Shown here piece by piece: positions 37,557 through 47,800 of a stretch of DNA of 64,000 nt. Position numbers and translations under genes: made by a program. Numbering within the stretch: the first letter of the stretch is position 1; each line of letters starts with the position of its first letter. This stretch comes from Mugil cephalus (Eukaryota; Chordata; Actinopteri; Mugiliformes; Mugilidae): NCBI RefSeq assembly GCF_022458985.1, contig NC_061772.1:8732001-8796000 (forward strand). The letters run 5' to 3'. The notes under the pieces were generated by a model. The model searched no databases. It was given only the letters and a program-made list of their open reading frames with translations, and was not told the origin of the DNA.

Positions 37557-38349
37557 CCCCTTTGTCATTCAGCCTTACTGAACATATCCATTTTTGTGTC
37601 TCCAGCTGGACACAGAGAAGTTGGAGAAGATCCCTATCCTGAAGAAGCTGCGTGCTCTGGAGGAACAGGCTGGAAAGGATGTGACACTGGGGGCTGCGCC
37701 TGCCCCAGCTGATCCTGATCTGCAAACCGGTCGACCAAAACGGCAAACCCGACAGAGGCCGAGGCAAGACACACAGCAGGACGCAGAGGGAGAGTCCAGA
37801 CATGAGAAAAGAGTGGAGGCAAAACAGAGAGCCAGGCAGCAGCAGCCAGCTAGAGTGAGGAAGGAAAGCCGAGGAGAAGGTAGAGGACTTAACGAGGGAG
37901 AAATCAGCAAGACGTTTAAGGGGAGGGGTAGAGGGAGCATGAGAGAGCAAGGCCCAGAGGAAGGTGGACGTGAGGTGACATCTCAGCGTAAGCTCCCACT
38001 GAGTGTGACCACAGTTTACCTGGGGGGGATCCCGGCCGGGCTGCGCGTTAGTGAGCTGAAAACCGCCCTTAGAGAGAGGGAGGCTGCTCCACTGAGGCTC
38101 ACCTGGCAGGGAGCTCAACACAGGGCCTTCCTGGACTACAGTGACCCTCAGGCTGCAGATCAGGCCCTGGAGGCTCTGCAGGGTCTCTGTCTCAACGGTC
38201 ACGACCTGCAGGCTGAACTGGCCAAGAGCCAGCGGGGAGGCAAGAGGTCTGGACAGTCCAGCAGGAGACCAAGACCATCAGCGGCTCCGAAGGCTAAGGC
38301 CGAACCACTGGATACGAAGAGCGACACTGCTGATAAGACTGAGCAGTAA
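31280..38349 (+). CDS. mthfsd: methenyltetrahydrofolate synthetase domain-containing protein
   Basis: Protein with an N-terminal 5-formyltetrahydrofolate cyclo-ligase-like fold and a C-terminal RRM; enzymatic activity is not established in the family and RNA binding is likely. Exons: 31280-31307, 31455-31558, 32163-32276, 32328-32441, 32780-32893, 33004-33094, 34094-34206, 34443-34568, 37606-38349. Phases all fit: 515 aa if both 114-nt exons are used, 477 aa with one (human 383). Key blocks are [83 protein letters not shown] and [20 protein letters not shown]. The RRM lies at about residues 363-440 in the 477-aa form ([12 protein letters not shown] and [16 protein letters not shown]). Between the domains is a charged Arg/Gln/Glu-rich linker of about 110 residues, longer than in human and likely disordered. 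Exon 2 uses a GC donor. The gene is convergent with foxf1, as in human. Confidence 0.95.
31559..31564 (+). other. GC-type 5' splice site, mthfsd intron 2
   Basis: AAG|GCAAGT: the strict consensus context of GC-AG introns, right where the reading frame (IPNFK) must join the next exon (GA). No usable GT is nearby in frame. Confidence 0.85.
32163..32276 (+). other. mthfsd: mthfsd duplicated exon A
   Basis: 38 codons, phase 0 at both ends, beginning [15 protein letters not shown] and ending ARIVTLE. It is homologous to the next exon (17 of 38 residues identical, no gap). The VNPDKPQQ version resembles the form I recall in non-vertebrate relatives. Acceptor GGCCAG, donor GAA|GTAAGT. Confidence 0.85.
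32328..32441 (+). other. mthfsd: mthfsd duplicated exon B
   Basis: 38 codons, phase 0, beginning [15 protein letters not shown] and ending GARLAVLQ. This is the copy closest to the human segment ([18 protein letters not shown]). It is separated from exon A by a 51-nt intron (32277-32327) with GTAAGT and TTTCCTCTTTAG ends. Confidence 0.9.
33190..33500 (-). repeat. probable LINE 3' region in mthfsd intron 6
   Basis: Resembles a common teleost LINE 3' segment (GGAAGGACCTG.AGAAACACTCCTTCACACAGC, GTGCAGCAGTCTG, GAAGGAGCTGCCC), with an AT-rich tail on the left that would be the 3' end if the element lies on the minus strand. Assigned from recollection only. Confidence 0.4.
34715..34750. repeat. 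(GGTA)n microsatellite
   Basis: About nine copies of the tetramer in mthfsd intron 8. Confidence 0.9.
37526..37554. repeat. (GT)n microsatellite near mthfsd last acceptor
   Basis: GT run about 50 bp upstream of the last-exon acceptor (37605). Direct observation. Confidence 0.9.
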
Positions 38350-41300
38350 AAGCAATAGTAAATACATGCCACCAACTTTGAATACATAAGGTTTGAGTTT
38401 GTTTTATGACATGGATTCAATAGAGATAGAGGAGCACTTCAGTTACAGGAAACTGATAAAATTTACTTTACAACATGAGAAAATAATTTCATTTCATTTC
38501 ATCACAGCATTGTAAAGCATTTTCCTACTAAGGTATTGTATATACCATTAGGTGAAACGTACACGTACTATATGTGCCTTGATTTATTCACACACCACGG
38601 CCTGGTCCGTGTGTCCCGATGGCCTTTATCTTTTCAAGGTGCTTTTTTTTGAAGGATTCTTATAACTGACTACAGTTGTTTTCTTTTTAAGCCATAGGCA
38701 GTATATAGTTGCGAGAGCCAATTTCGGCCTCTTGTTTTTATTTAATTTACAGAGGCCTTGGTTCAGAGAATTGAGTGGTTAGATTTTGTTTTAGAGGGCG
38801 CCACCATCTGGTGAGTAGCACAACTTGTACTGTCTCAAGAATTTACAGATCTCTCTTTTTATTTTCTTGGTCCAACATGTGAGTTTCTACATGACCACAC
38901 AGATGTTCTGCCATTTCAAATATTTTTTGGAAGACGTTTTTAGAGCCACTCCTACAGGTTTTATCCACTCCTTTTATTTTTAAATCCCATTACCGAGATG
39001 TGTTATGACTGAGGCTATGTGGCCATTTAATATAAAATGTCATAAATCTAGGAAATAGTGTACAGGTTTCAGCCTAACTCACTGGCAATGTTCAAGCCAT
39101 TTTGATTACAGACAACACAAATTTAATGAGTTTAAACAGGCGTAATTTAGTCGTGTTTACTTTAACTCGCACCATTCATCCTTGTACACAGCCAAGCACT
39201 TGCCTGTCCTCAAAAAACATCATTTTCTATCAGTATTTCATTGAAATGCGGTTTACGAACTTTTAAAGCTATTTTCTTGAAGTAGAATGGTTTGTACAGC
39301 CTTAAGCTAAACTCTGTTCCTGAGTATTTTTATTTGCGTTGGAAGAGTGATGTTACCTTTTTTGAGTACGATGTCAAGCTCACTATTAAGAGTTGTATCA
39401 CGTTCATTAGTAACCATACTAAAGCATGTTACTGTACCTTTTCAGTCTTACTGTCTTTTTTTAAAAAAAAAAACAAACAAAAAAAAAAACATTTTGATTT
39501 GCAACATGACGGATCTTGACACTGTTTTTCGTTTTGCAGGATTAAACACATTGCTCTGATTGTAGATGAGACAGCGAAGCCCCTTCAAACCCTTGCTGTA
39601 CTGAAGCAGAGGTACTTTTATGGTCAAAAGTTAAACATGATATTTCAGATCATTGGATGAAATTAGACAAAAAACAAAACAAAAAAAAAATAACGTAGTA
39701 ATGTAATTCAACAGTTTAAGCTATTTTCTTTGAGCAGGTCTTCTCAGATTATTGCTCGCTAAGTAAATTACATTTAGGGAGGGGAACAGTTTCTGTCCGC
39801 ATTAATTCTGGTTTTCAGACAGACAACAGTCACAAGAGGTATTTTAATCTTATTTAAATAAAAATATCCCCAGATACATGTACGACACTTATCTGCTCAG
39901 TAACCTGTATCGTGTACCTCTAATGCTTTGTTCACACCTTTCTGTGTTTCTTCAGCGAAGGTTGTGTCAGATAAGTGTCACTAAAGTCTTGGCTGTGTTG
40001 AGACACCAGCACACAGCATGTCTGTCTACACAGTGCAGGCTTCAGGCTTTTTATGGAGCTGTCATCCAGGCCTGGCCAGGGAACAGCTGTGGAGCTCCGT
40101 CTCTCTCTCCCTCAGCCTCGCCAGAGCTCTGAACCTCGGCAAATGTCATCAGTTTGTTAATGTGCTGTTCTACTGCTGTTGAGCCTGCTAACCCTCCACT
40201 CCATGGCATGCTCATTTTACTGGGTTCAGTCAGTGGTCACGCCGCGAGGCTGCAGAGCAAGTACATCTACGTATAAAGATCCACACACACACACATGTCG
40301 ACAACGAGACTGAAAATAAAATTAAGAGACCTCTTAAATTACATTCCAGTTGCTGTATCTAAATTGCACGAGGTGTGCATCAGAGTAATCTGAGTGAACT
40401 ATGTTGATGCCCAAAAAGTAGAATGTGCCCACCATGTTTTTTTTTTTTTTTTCTACGTGAGGAACACCTGTTGTTTTCATCACCACAGACTAATCTGAAA
40501 CTAGAAGAATTTCCTGAAGGTTATCTTTCCTTTTTAATTTGTACAAATTCAAGGAGCCTGCGAAGACAAGTGTGTGGATGCGTATGATAAAAGAATAGAA
40601 CCAACAAGTTGGAAAATAAGTCCCACTCTGAAATAATTTGTAGGATTTTGACGATGTGATAAGAAATTTAAGAATTCACATATGAACTGTTTGTGTGCAT
40701 TTAGTGTCATTGTGCCTTTGCTGTACACAACGAGGACGCTATTTCTCTGATATTTAACATATAAGGAGAAGTTGCTCTTTTCGCTCTCGGTCTGTAATAC
40801 ACACTTCATTTTTAATTTTTTTATTTTTTATTTTTATTTCGAGTTCTAGTTCTTTTAATTATTATTAAGCCCATTCTTTGTAGAGATTTCCCTGGAATCC
40901 CTGGAGCTACTCATTACACGAGAGTACAGAAGTTCATTTAAATCAGCACCATTTATTGTATTTCCATCAGGCTATTACGCAGAAATATTATTTGGACAAA
41001 ATGCTTTGGAGGAAAACAACTGTACAACTATTTCACAGCAACTGGACTGCTGCAGATTTTCAGCCCGTAACCAAACGCGGGTGAGATCTCTGCAACTGAT
41101 TTGTTACGCCTCAATTGCTGCACACTCTCATTACATAGAAGGCATGTCACGATTTAACATTTTTACCTTTATATTTATTAAATCTAAAGCCACCGATCAT
41201 TGTTTTGTGGAAAATATGATTTCTTCGGTTTACAACATCAAGCATTACCATTTCCTGCGAGGTGAAAATTGGTTAAATCGTTGAAAAGACTGGGGTTTCA

Positions 41301-42726
41301 GCCATGGCCTGTACTGCATTATAACAAGACACGTTATATTCCTGCAACATTTTTCTATAATAATATTACTGCACTGGGCCTTCTAAATGTAGATTCAGTG
41401 CGAATTGTGCTTTAAAGGTCGGTATCCACAAAATATGTAGGCAATAGTTCAAATCCACGTGGACGCATTGTTTTTGGTTGATTGTTAAATTATCATCGTG
41501 TACTTTTAAGGTAAGTCATAAATCCATCCTTCTTTAAATATCACTGATTTGCCATTTAAGATGATAATCATCATGACAGCCTTAGGACCTCCACAGTCCT
41601 TGCGCCCCGGCTCCTAAATTTGTAAAACGTTATATGGGTGTGTGATTAAATTCGAAATAGATTTTTGTGGACTCTCGCGTCTAAACAGTCCAACAGATAT
41701 ATTTTATTTTTTACAAAGGGTTTGTTGTAATATAATCTAACAAAAAAAAAAAAAAAAAGCAGCCCTTGCGCCCGCTCTAAATTTGTAAAATAATGGTGTG
41801 TGATTAAATTCGAATAGATTTTTTGACCTCACGCTAAACAGTCCAACAATATATTCTCATTTTTACAATTTGTTTAATATATAACAAAAAAAAAAAAAAA
41901 AGCAGCCTCTGACGGACTGCTAATTGTCCTACATAAACATGAAAACTATGGTCTAATATGCCCGACATAACAGTCTTAACAATATAGCCTCAGATTTCAA
42001 TTATAAACAAAATATAAGCGTTTAAACTTTTGCAAAAACAAAAGCCTTGCCCAAACGCTGAAATTAAAATATAGGCCTACAGAATAAATAAAAAAAAGTT
42101 GCGCTTATAGGCTTTTCAAAAAAAAAGTGCCGTCATCGTTTTTACACATTTACAGTATATGGACATACAACATATATGTAATGTCCATAATTGTTCATTT
42201 CAACATTGGTATGCATGTCCAAAACAAACAAAAATAAAATAAAATAATAACAACTGTCTAATTTGTCAAAGGTAATTAAGAAAATTAAGGTAAAAACTTT
42301 AGACGGTGAAAATGGAAGTGTGCATTTTTACATCGGCCTATTTAAACAAGATGAATAAACATGAGCAAAAGTGTGAAGTGGTAGTCATCCGCTCTGCAGG
42401 ACTAAAGTACCAAACAGCAACAGGGTTTCCTACGCCCACTCCCAACCCCGCTGGTCGATGATGATGGCATGAAGGAGTTTTTTTTTTATTATTATATATT
42501 ATTATTATGTTTTGTAATTGGCCTGTCTCCGAGTCTTTGTTGCTGCGTAAAACGCTGCAGAGAAGTAGTCCCGTCTACTTGGAGCGGCGAGCTCTCTCCA
42601 TGGCCTGCGCATGCCATTACGTCTCTCAGTGGTAATGTACTCATTTGTTCGCCTTTCAGGTGGCTCTGCTGCACGACTCAAGTCCGTGACGCCGTCCCCT
42701 GGTCTTCAGACTATCCGCGGAGGGCA
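38350..42726. other. shared 3' region between mthfsd and foxf1
   Basis: The convergent genes leave 4.4 kb for two 3' UTRs. Plus-strand AATAAA occurs near 39854 and 40315 for mthfsd. Minus-strand AATAAA (plus TTTATT) near 41702 and 41173 could serve foxf1. No coding sequence. It includes the tandem copy at 41598-41906 and AT-rich, A/T-homopolymer-rich DNA. Confidence 0.5.
41598..41906. repeat. tandem copy, second unit noisy (possible assembly artefact)
   Basis: 41598-41763 (166 bp) and 41764-41906 (143 bp) are the same segment, each starting CCTTGCGCCC and ending in an A-run plus GCAGC. The second unit differs mainly by 1-4 nt deletions in or next to short runs, with few substitutions. Confidence 0.85.
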
Positions 42727-44854
42727 TCACATCACGCAGGGCTTGATGTCCTGGTAGGAGACCTGCTGGTGGTGGTAGTAGGAGCCGCTGCTCGGTGAGT
42801 GCATGGCCGAGGACGCCATGGCGTTGAACGAGAAGACGAACTCCTTTCGGTCACACATGCTGGGAGACTGGGAATGGTACCGAGGAATACCTGCAGCAAG
42901 GCGTTTAAAAAAACATGGATTAAAAACAGCATCTCTAATGTCACAAGTAACATGACTACTTTGATGGCTAGAATTAAAATATGTCCTCCTCGTTTCTAGG
43001 AAGATATAGAAGCTTTACTTAATTAAACAATACAAGTAATACGTACACAAGGTGTCACATTTTCTTGTTAAATTAAAAATATATTTTTTAAATTTATTTT
43101 CCAGATACAGGGCTTCACTATGCATGGGTAAATTCCTCATAGACCTCAAGTCCATTTAGCAAGCACGATTAAGATTGTCAAAAGGGGAGGCGGGCTTGCA
43201 GGGCTAATTGACAGTGGCCCTCTTGCACGCCAGTCCCCGAGGACTGGGAGCCTCAGGGCAAGGCAGGCTGGACCTAACCGCGCTTGTTTTTCTTGCCCAG
43301 AGATTGGCACCACTCTAAACTGTCCCGGCAGACTCTCCCTTCCCTCCCATATCTCTCTCTCTTTTTTTTTCTAAACCACTTCCAGGAGCCGAAACGCGTA
43401 CAAGTTTGAAACTCTTGATTTGTGGATTTTTATTTGGAGTGCCGTATTATATTAAATTAGGAGCAAAAAGGTTGAAGGAACATAATTTCCGTGGGAGAAA
43501 ATGATTTCTTGCGGTTGCATCATTTTTCCTAGGTGACCTTAATTTAAATCTTCCTGTTTTGTACGATACAGACGAGCTTAAATTTATTGACCCCAAAATA
43601 AATCCAGCGTAAATCACCGGAGGCCTATAATGCTGGTTCTTGCTGCTCCGTACTTCCATTAAATTTGTAGGCCACTAGATTTTGAAACATGTAGAAAATA
43701 TTGTCTAAAACGTCTAATAATTAAATGTTCTAAATGTAAATTAAATGTTCTTGTGTCACTTCATCTTTAGTTCTACATACACTGATTATATTTACTTATT
43801 TATTTTATACATATAATCAACCACAGTTTTACTGGACATTTTCCATTCGTGAGATTGGGAATGAAACGGACATACCTTGTAAATCTGTGGTACTGTGCCC
43901 GTTCTGGTGCAGGTATGGCTGGTCTAATGAATGCGTGGGCAAACTTGGCTGCAGCGGGTTCGCTCCTGGATTGCAAGGAGACAGAGGCTGCTGCTTGATG
44001 TAGGATGCCCCGTTATTCAACGAGGCCGAGGGGGCAGGAGCCCACGCCGAGGCTGAGCTCGAGTAGACGGGGTGAGGCTCCATGACTCCCCCGCTAGTGA
44101 GCAGAGGGGAGGCGGAATTGTCGTGGTGGGGGTAATCACTCCCAGTGGATCCTGTACAACTTCCCATGTAGGAATGTCCATTGTTGGTCGACAAGTGTGA
44201 CATGGAGTGTCCGGACAGACCCATCCCATCCATGTTACCTGCCAAGTGTCCATTCATCATCCCAATCCCACTGTCCAGAGACAAACTGTTGGGCGGACAG
44301 GATAGGCCCCCGCCGCTTCCCTGGAAGTTGTAAGACTCGGGGATGTGGTTGAATCCCAGGCCGTTCATCATGCTGTACATGGGCTTCAGCGCCTGGCACT
44401 TGCGCCGGAACCCCCTGGGTCTCCTTCTGAAGGAGCCTTCCTCGAACATAAACTCACTAGCCGGGTCGATAGTCCAGTAGTGGCCCTTCCCTGGTCGACC
44501 GAGGCCTTTGGGCAGCTTAATGAAGCACTCGTTCAGGGACAAGTTGTGACGCACCGAGTTCTTCCATCCCTGATACGAGCCTCTGAAAAACGGGAAGCGG
44601 CTCTGTAGGAACTGGTATATTTCACTGAGGGTCAGGCGCTTGGTCGGAGAGCTCTGGATAGCCATGACTATCAAAGCTATGTATGAGTACGGGGGTTTCT
44701 CTGGTCGTCGGATCCCTGCGTTGGTCTTTTTGGTTTTCGTAGTGGAGGAAGCGGTTTCCATCACCACCGTCTGTCCGTGCGGCTTCTCCTGAGCAGACAT
44801 CGGGCTGCTCTGGGCAGGAGTCTGCGCTGGGGGCTGCTGGACCTCTGCCGTCAT
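42727..44854 (-). CDS. foxf1: forkhead box F1 transcription factor
   Basis: Nuclear forkhead activator of splanchnic and lateral mesoderm, gut and vascular mesenchyme; a known Hedgehog-GLI target. Exons: 44854-43876 and 42890-42727, joined in phase at Q-G; 380 aa (human 379, also two exons). The forkhead domain is at residues about 51-153: [20 protein letters not shown], recognition helix [20 protein letters not shown], and wing [31 protein letters not shown]. The Ser/Gly/Asn-rich middle and the C-terminus, [20 protein letters not shown] and [16 protein letters not shown], match the FOXF1 transactivation tail and distinguish it from foxf2. The start ATG is preceded by non-homologous sequence, and the N-terminus [11 protein letters not shown] is FoxF1-like. 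Convergent with mthfsd. Confidence 0.98.
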
Positions 44855-47800
44855 TTGGTAAATTTAGTCTACGGAATGGCAAACAAAAACGGTTGCTTTC
44901 CACCTGTCCGCCTACAAATACTACAAAATGAGATACTAATACGCTGTCATAAAGAAAGCAAGAGGGAAAAAAATTATTAAGTGGACACAAGCCAAAGTCG
45001 CGAGTATCTTCTTAACTCTGTTTTCTTGCGCTTGAATCAGTCCTGTAACCAGCTGAAGCCTTGTACACAGCGTCCGAAACGGGATAAGGAGCAGAACAGG
45101 AGCCGCTTTCCACTTCAGTTGGTGTGTTGCCCTGCGTCCGAGGAGCTCACTTTTTACTTATCTGTTTCCATCGACGCATTGGAAGCTGGATGTCTTGGTC
45201 ATCCTAATGTTGGGACCCGCCCAGGTCCCTCCTACTCCAGTGGTGGGCTGTAAGCATGCACATCTGCCTGCGTTCACTTTTCTGCGAAATGTTTTTTCTT
45301 TCCTTTCCTTACATTGAAATAGGAATATATAACACATATAGCCTGTAATAATCTATACTCGAGTGCGAATGCATCCCATTGTGTAGTTCACTGAATGGGC
45401 AAAGACATAGCAATAGTAATAATAGTAATTACACTGGACCCAGGCTCCAGCTACAGATTGCCTTGTTTTCTATCGTGATTTTATTTAAACGTGATTCTTA
45501 TGTTTAACACTGAATGTTTATTCATAAACAGTGTACATTCATAAGCCTACAGTGCAAAAAGTACCCCGAAAGTTTAGGCCACATTCTCGATACACCAGCA
45601 CTGCAGTGGGCCGTGTATCCACTATCATTAAACTCACGAAATATATTCCAAAACATTATTAATATATGAAAAGCATTTACCAGAGAACGTGCCCCTCGTA
45701 TCCGAAGCCACCCTCCTGATTTCTGTGAAAAGATAGACAGGAACATGGGCAGGATGTTTATACAGCAAAATGTAAACATTTTCCCTGGCCTTCTTTAAAT
45801 AAAAAATCAAGCAAAAGCCCCGTTAGATCAGCTAATACTCAATCTGACGCGATATGCCAGTCTGTTCGCAGAGTCTTCTGTAGATGCTGGACGTTTTTAC
45901 ACATGAATATTGTTTGTGTAATGCAGTCATAATATTTACGCAGGGACGCGGGAGGAGTGAGGTGGAAAGTCTGCCGAACTGTGAGCACAGAAACTCGGAC
46001 GGGGGACTTGAGATCGACTCCTCCAGCTCAGCTCAGCATCGAATGATCCTGGGACTGAAGTAAGGTGAATTTAACTCTTTCAGTCATACCATGACCAGCA
46101 GAATCTTTTACAATCCGAAACACGGTGTTTGTTTTATGTGACCTCATATATGATAATTGAGGAAAACGGAGTCCGGAGTTGTATAACGCTCCGAAGACTC
46201 GTCTTTGCTTTAATTGAAAATGTTGTCGTTAATCAGAAGATGCGGGACAGTTTATCCGTGTGTGTTTCCGACCTGCAAAGGCTTTATTTTCAGTCGTTTT
46301 ACTGCCTTGTATACAGCTTTGAGCGAGAGCTACTGGAAAGCGATCAGTCCATAGCCTAAAACTGTTGACAGTAGGTTGCTTATTGTTCCCTAGAGATCTC
46401 CAAAGCTGCAGCCTGCATATCCATGAGTTCAGTTAAATGAGCCCGTGCTTCTCATCTTCTGCAGTATTATATTTTACATGGGATACTTATGGTTACTGAA
46501 GGCTTTGTAGGCTATAGAAAATGCTGTGGTAAATAAGGACCAGGGAAACCTGCATATTTTGGCGTCTGCTCAAATGTATAACATATTTTGGCGTCTTTTT
46601 GACTTTCTCTCTTGTGCGTAAATATCCTAGAATCATTTTGCGCAAAATAATTTACGCGTCTTCGCTTTGATGTGGCAGATTTAAATCAAAATCTAGTATA
46701 ACTTAAACATCAAATGGGTTATTAATGTTCCAACTGATAAAATCACCCAATTGCCGTTTCCCCCGCTGCCACGGGGGAAGCGAGAAAACAATTCAGCCAA
46801 TTTTTGCCCAAAGGTGACGGACATCACGGTTAGCTGTTGCTGTTACAGAAGAGATTTAAAAGCGTGGATAAATGAATGTAAGTATTGTTTTAACCGGTGC
46901 CTGCTCGACCACTCGCCTGTAGTGAGGGCCACACATTTATCAGCGTAGCGGACCACCCAGCGCGCACCAGGGGCAGGCGCGCTCCCGTCCTCTCTCTGCC
47001 CACTGCATTTAATTACCACTGATGACTTCATTCCATTATGGCTTTTTTCTCTCTCACGCTCATTCGCCTCATGTTATATTATCCTTTCTTTGTTATGTAT
47101 AGGTCTATTCGGTAAACATGTGTATACATTTGCACTTTCAAGTCCAACCGAAGTCAGTGTCCGTAATGTTTACACAAACCATCAGTGCTGGATGGCGATG
47201 CGCTACTCCCTGCTGTATTCCTCTTTCCACTGGGAAAAGTTCTTTTTTTATTACCCTCCACCACTTTCAAAGATTTAATGTTTTATAGGGGTACACACCG
47301 ATATAATATGACCCTCTAGATACCATCAAAACTGCTTCGTGTTATTATTATTATTTTTTTTTAAGTATTGATCCACATCCTATAGAAACAGCAGAAGAAG
47401 GCTGTCATAAGAGCCCGATTTTTGTTCATTACTGAGACTTGAGACCTGAGGTCAGACCTTCCCCGTTGCTCCATCGTAGACGAAGTCATGCACTTTTCCA
47501 TGACGTCCTATCATGAAATATTTGACAGCGCTGCATCCTCAGGAATGCTCGGCCACTTAGGTGGAGGTACACCGCAGAGCGCACAGTCTTGACAGGCTTC
47601 CGGACAGTCCTAACGTTATTTAGTGTGCTGAAACCATGAAGCCATGGTTGGTCATGTTGTCGCAATATTCAGCACAAATGTACATACATGCATATTTTTA
47701 TTGGTTACATTAAATTAATACCACGGTACACATAAGCCGCATTAATATTATGTATTCCTTTTCCTATTCTAAAAAGCAGTACAGTTGGTTTAGTAAGAAG

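Larger units (their letters stand above)
34569..37605 (+). other. mthfsd intron 8, 3 kb, no exon seen
   Basis: Largest mthfsd intron. It contains the GGTA and GT microsatellites and AT-rich unique sequence. No alternative exon joining the frames at either side was recognised. Confidence 0.6.

Noticed and set aside
37495-38202. 235-codon minus-strand ORF
   Set aside because: Antisense shadow of the mthfsd last exon; no domain, and the sense frame is a clear orthologue.
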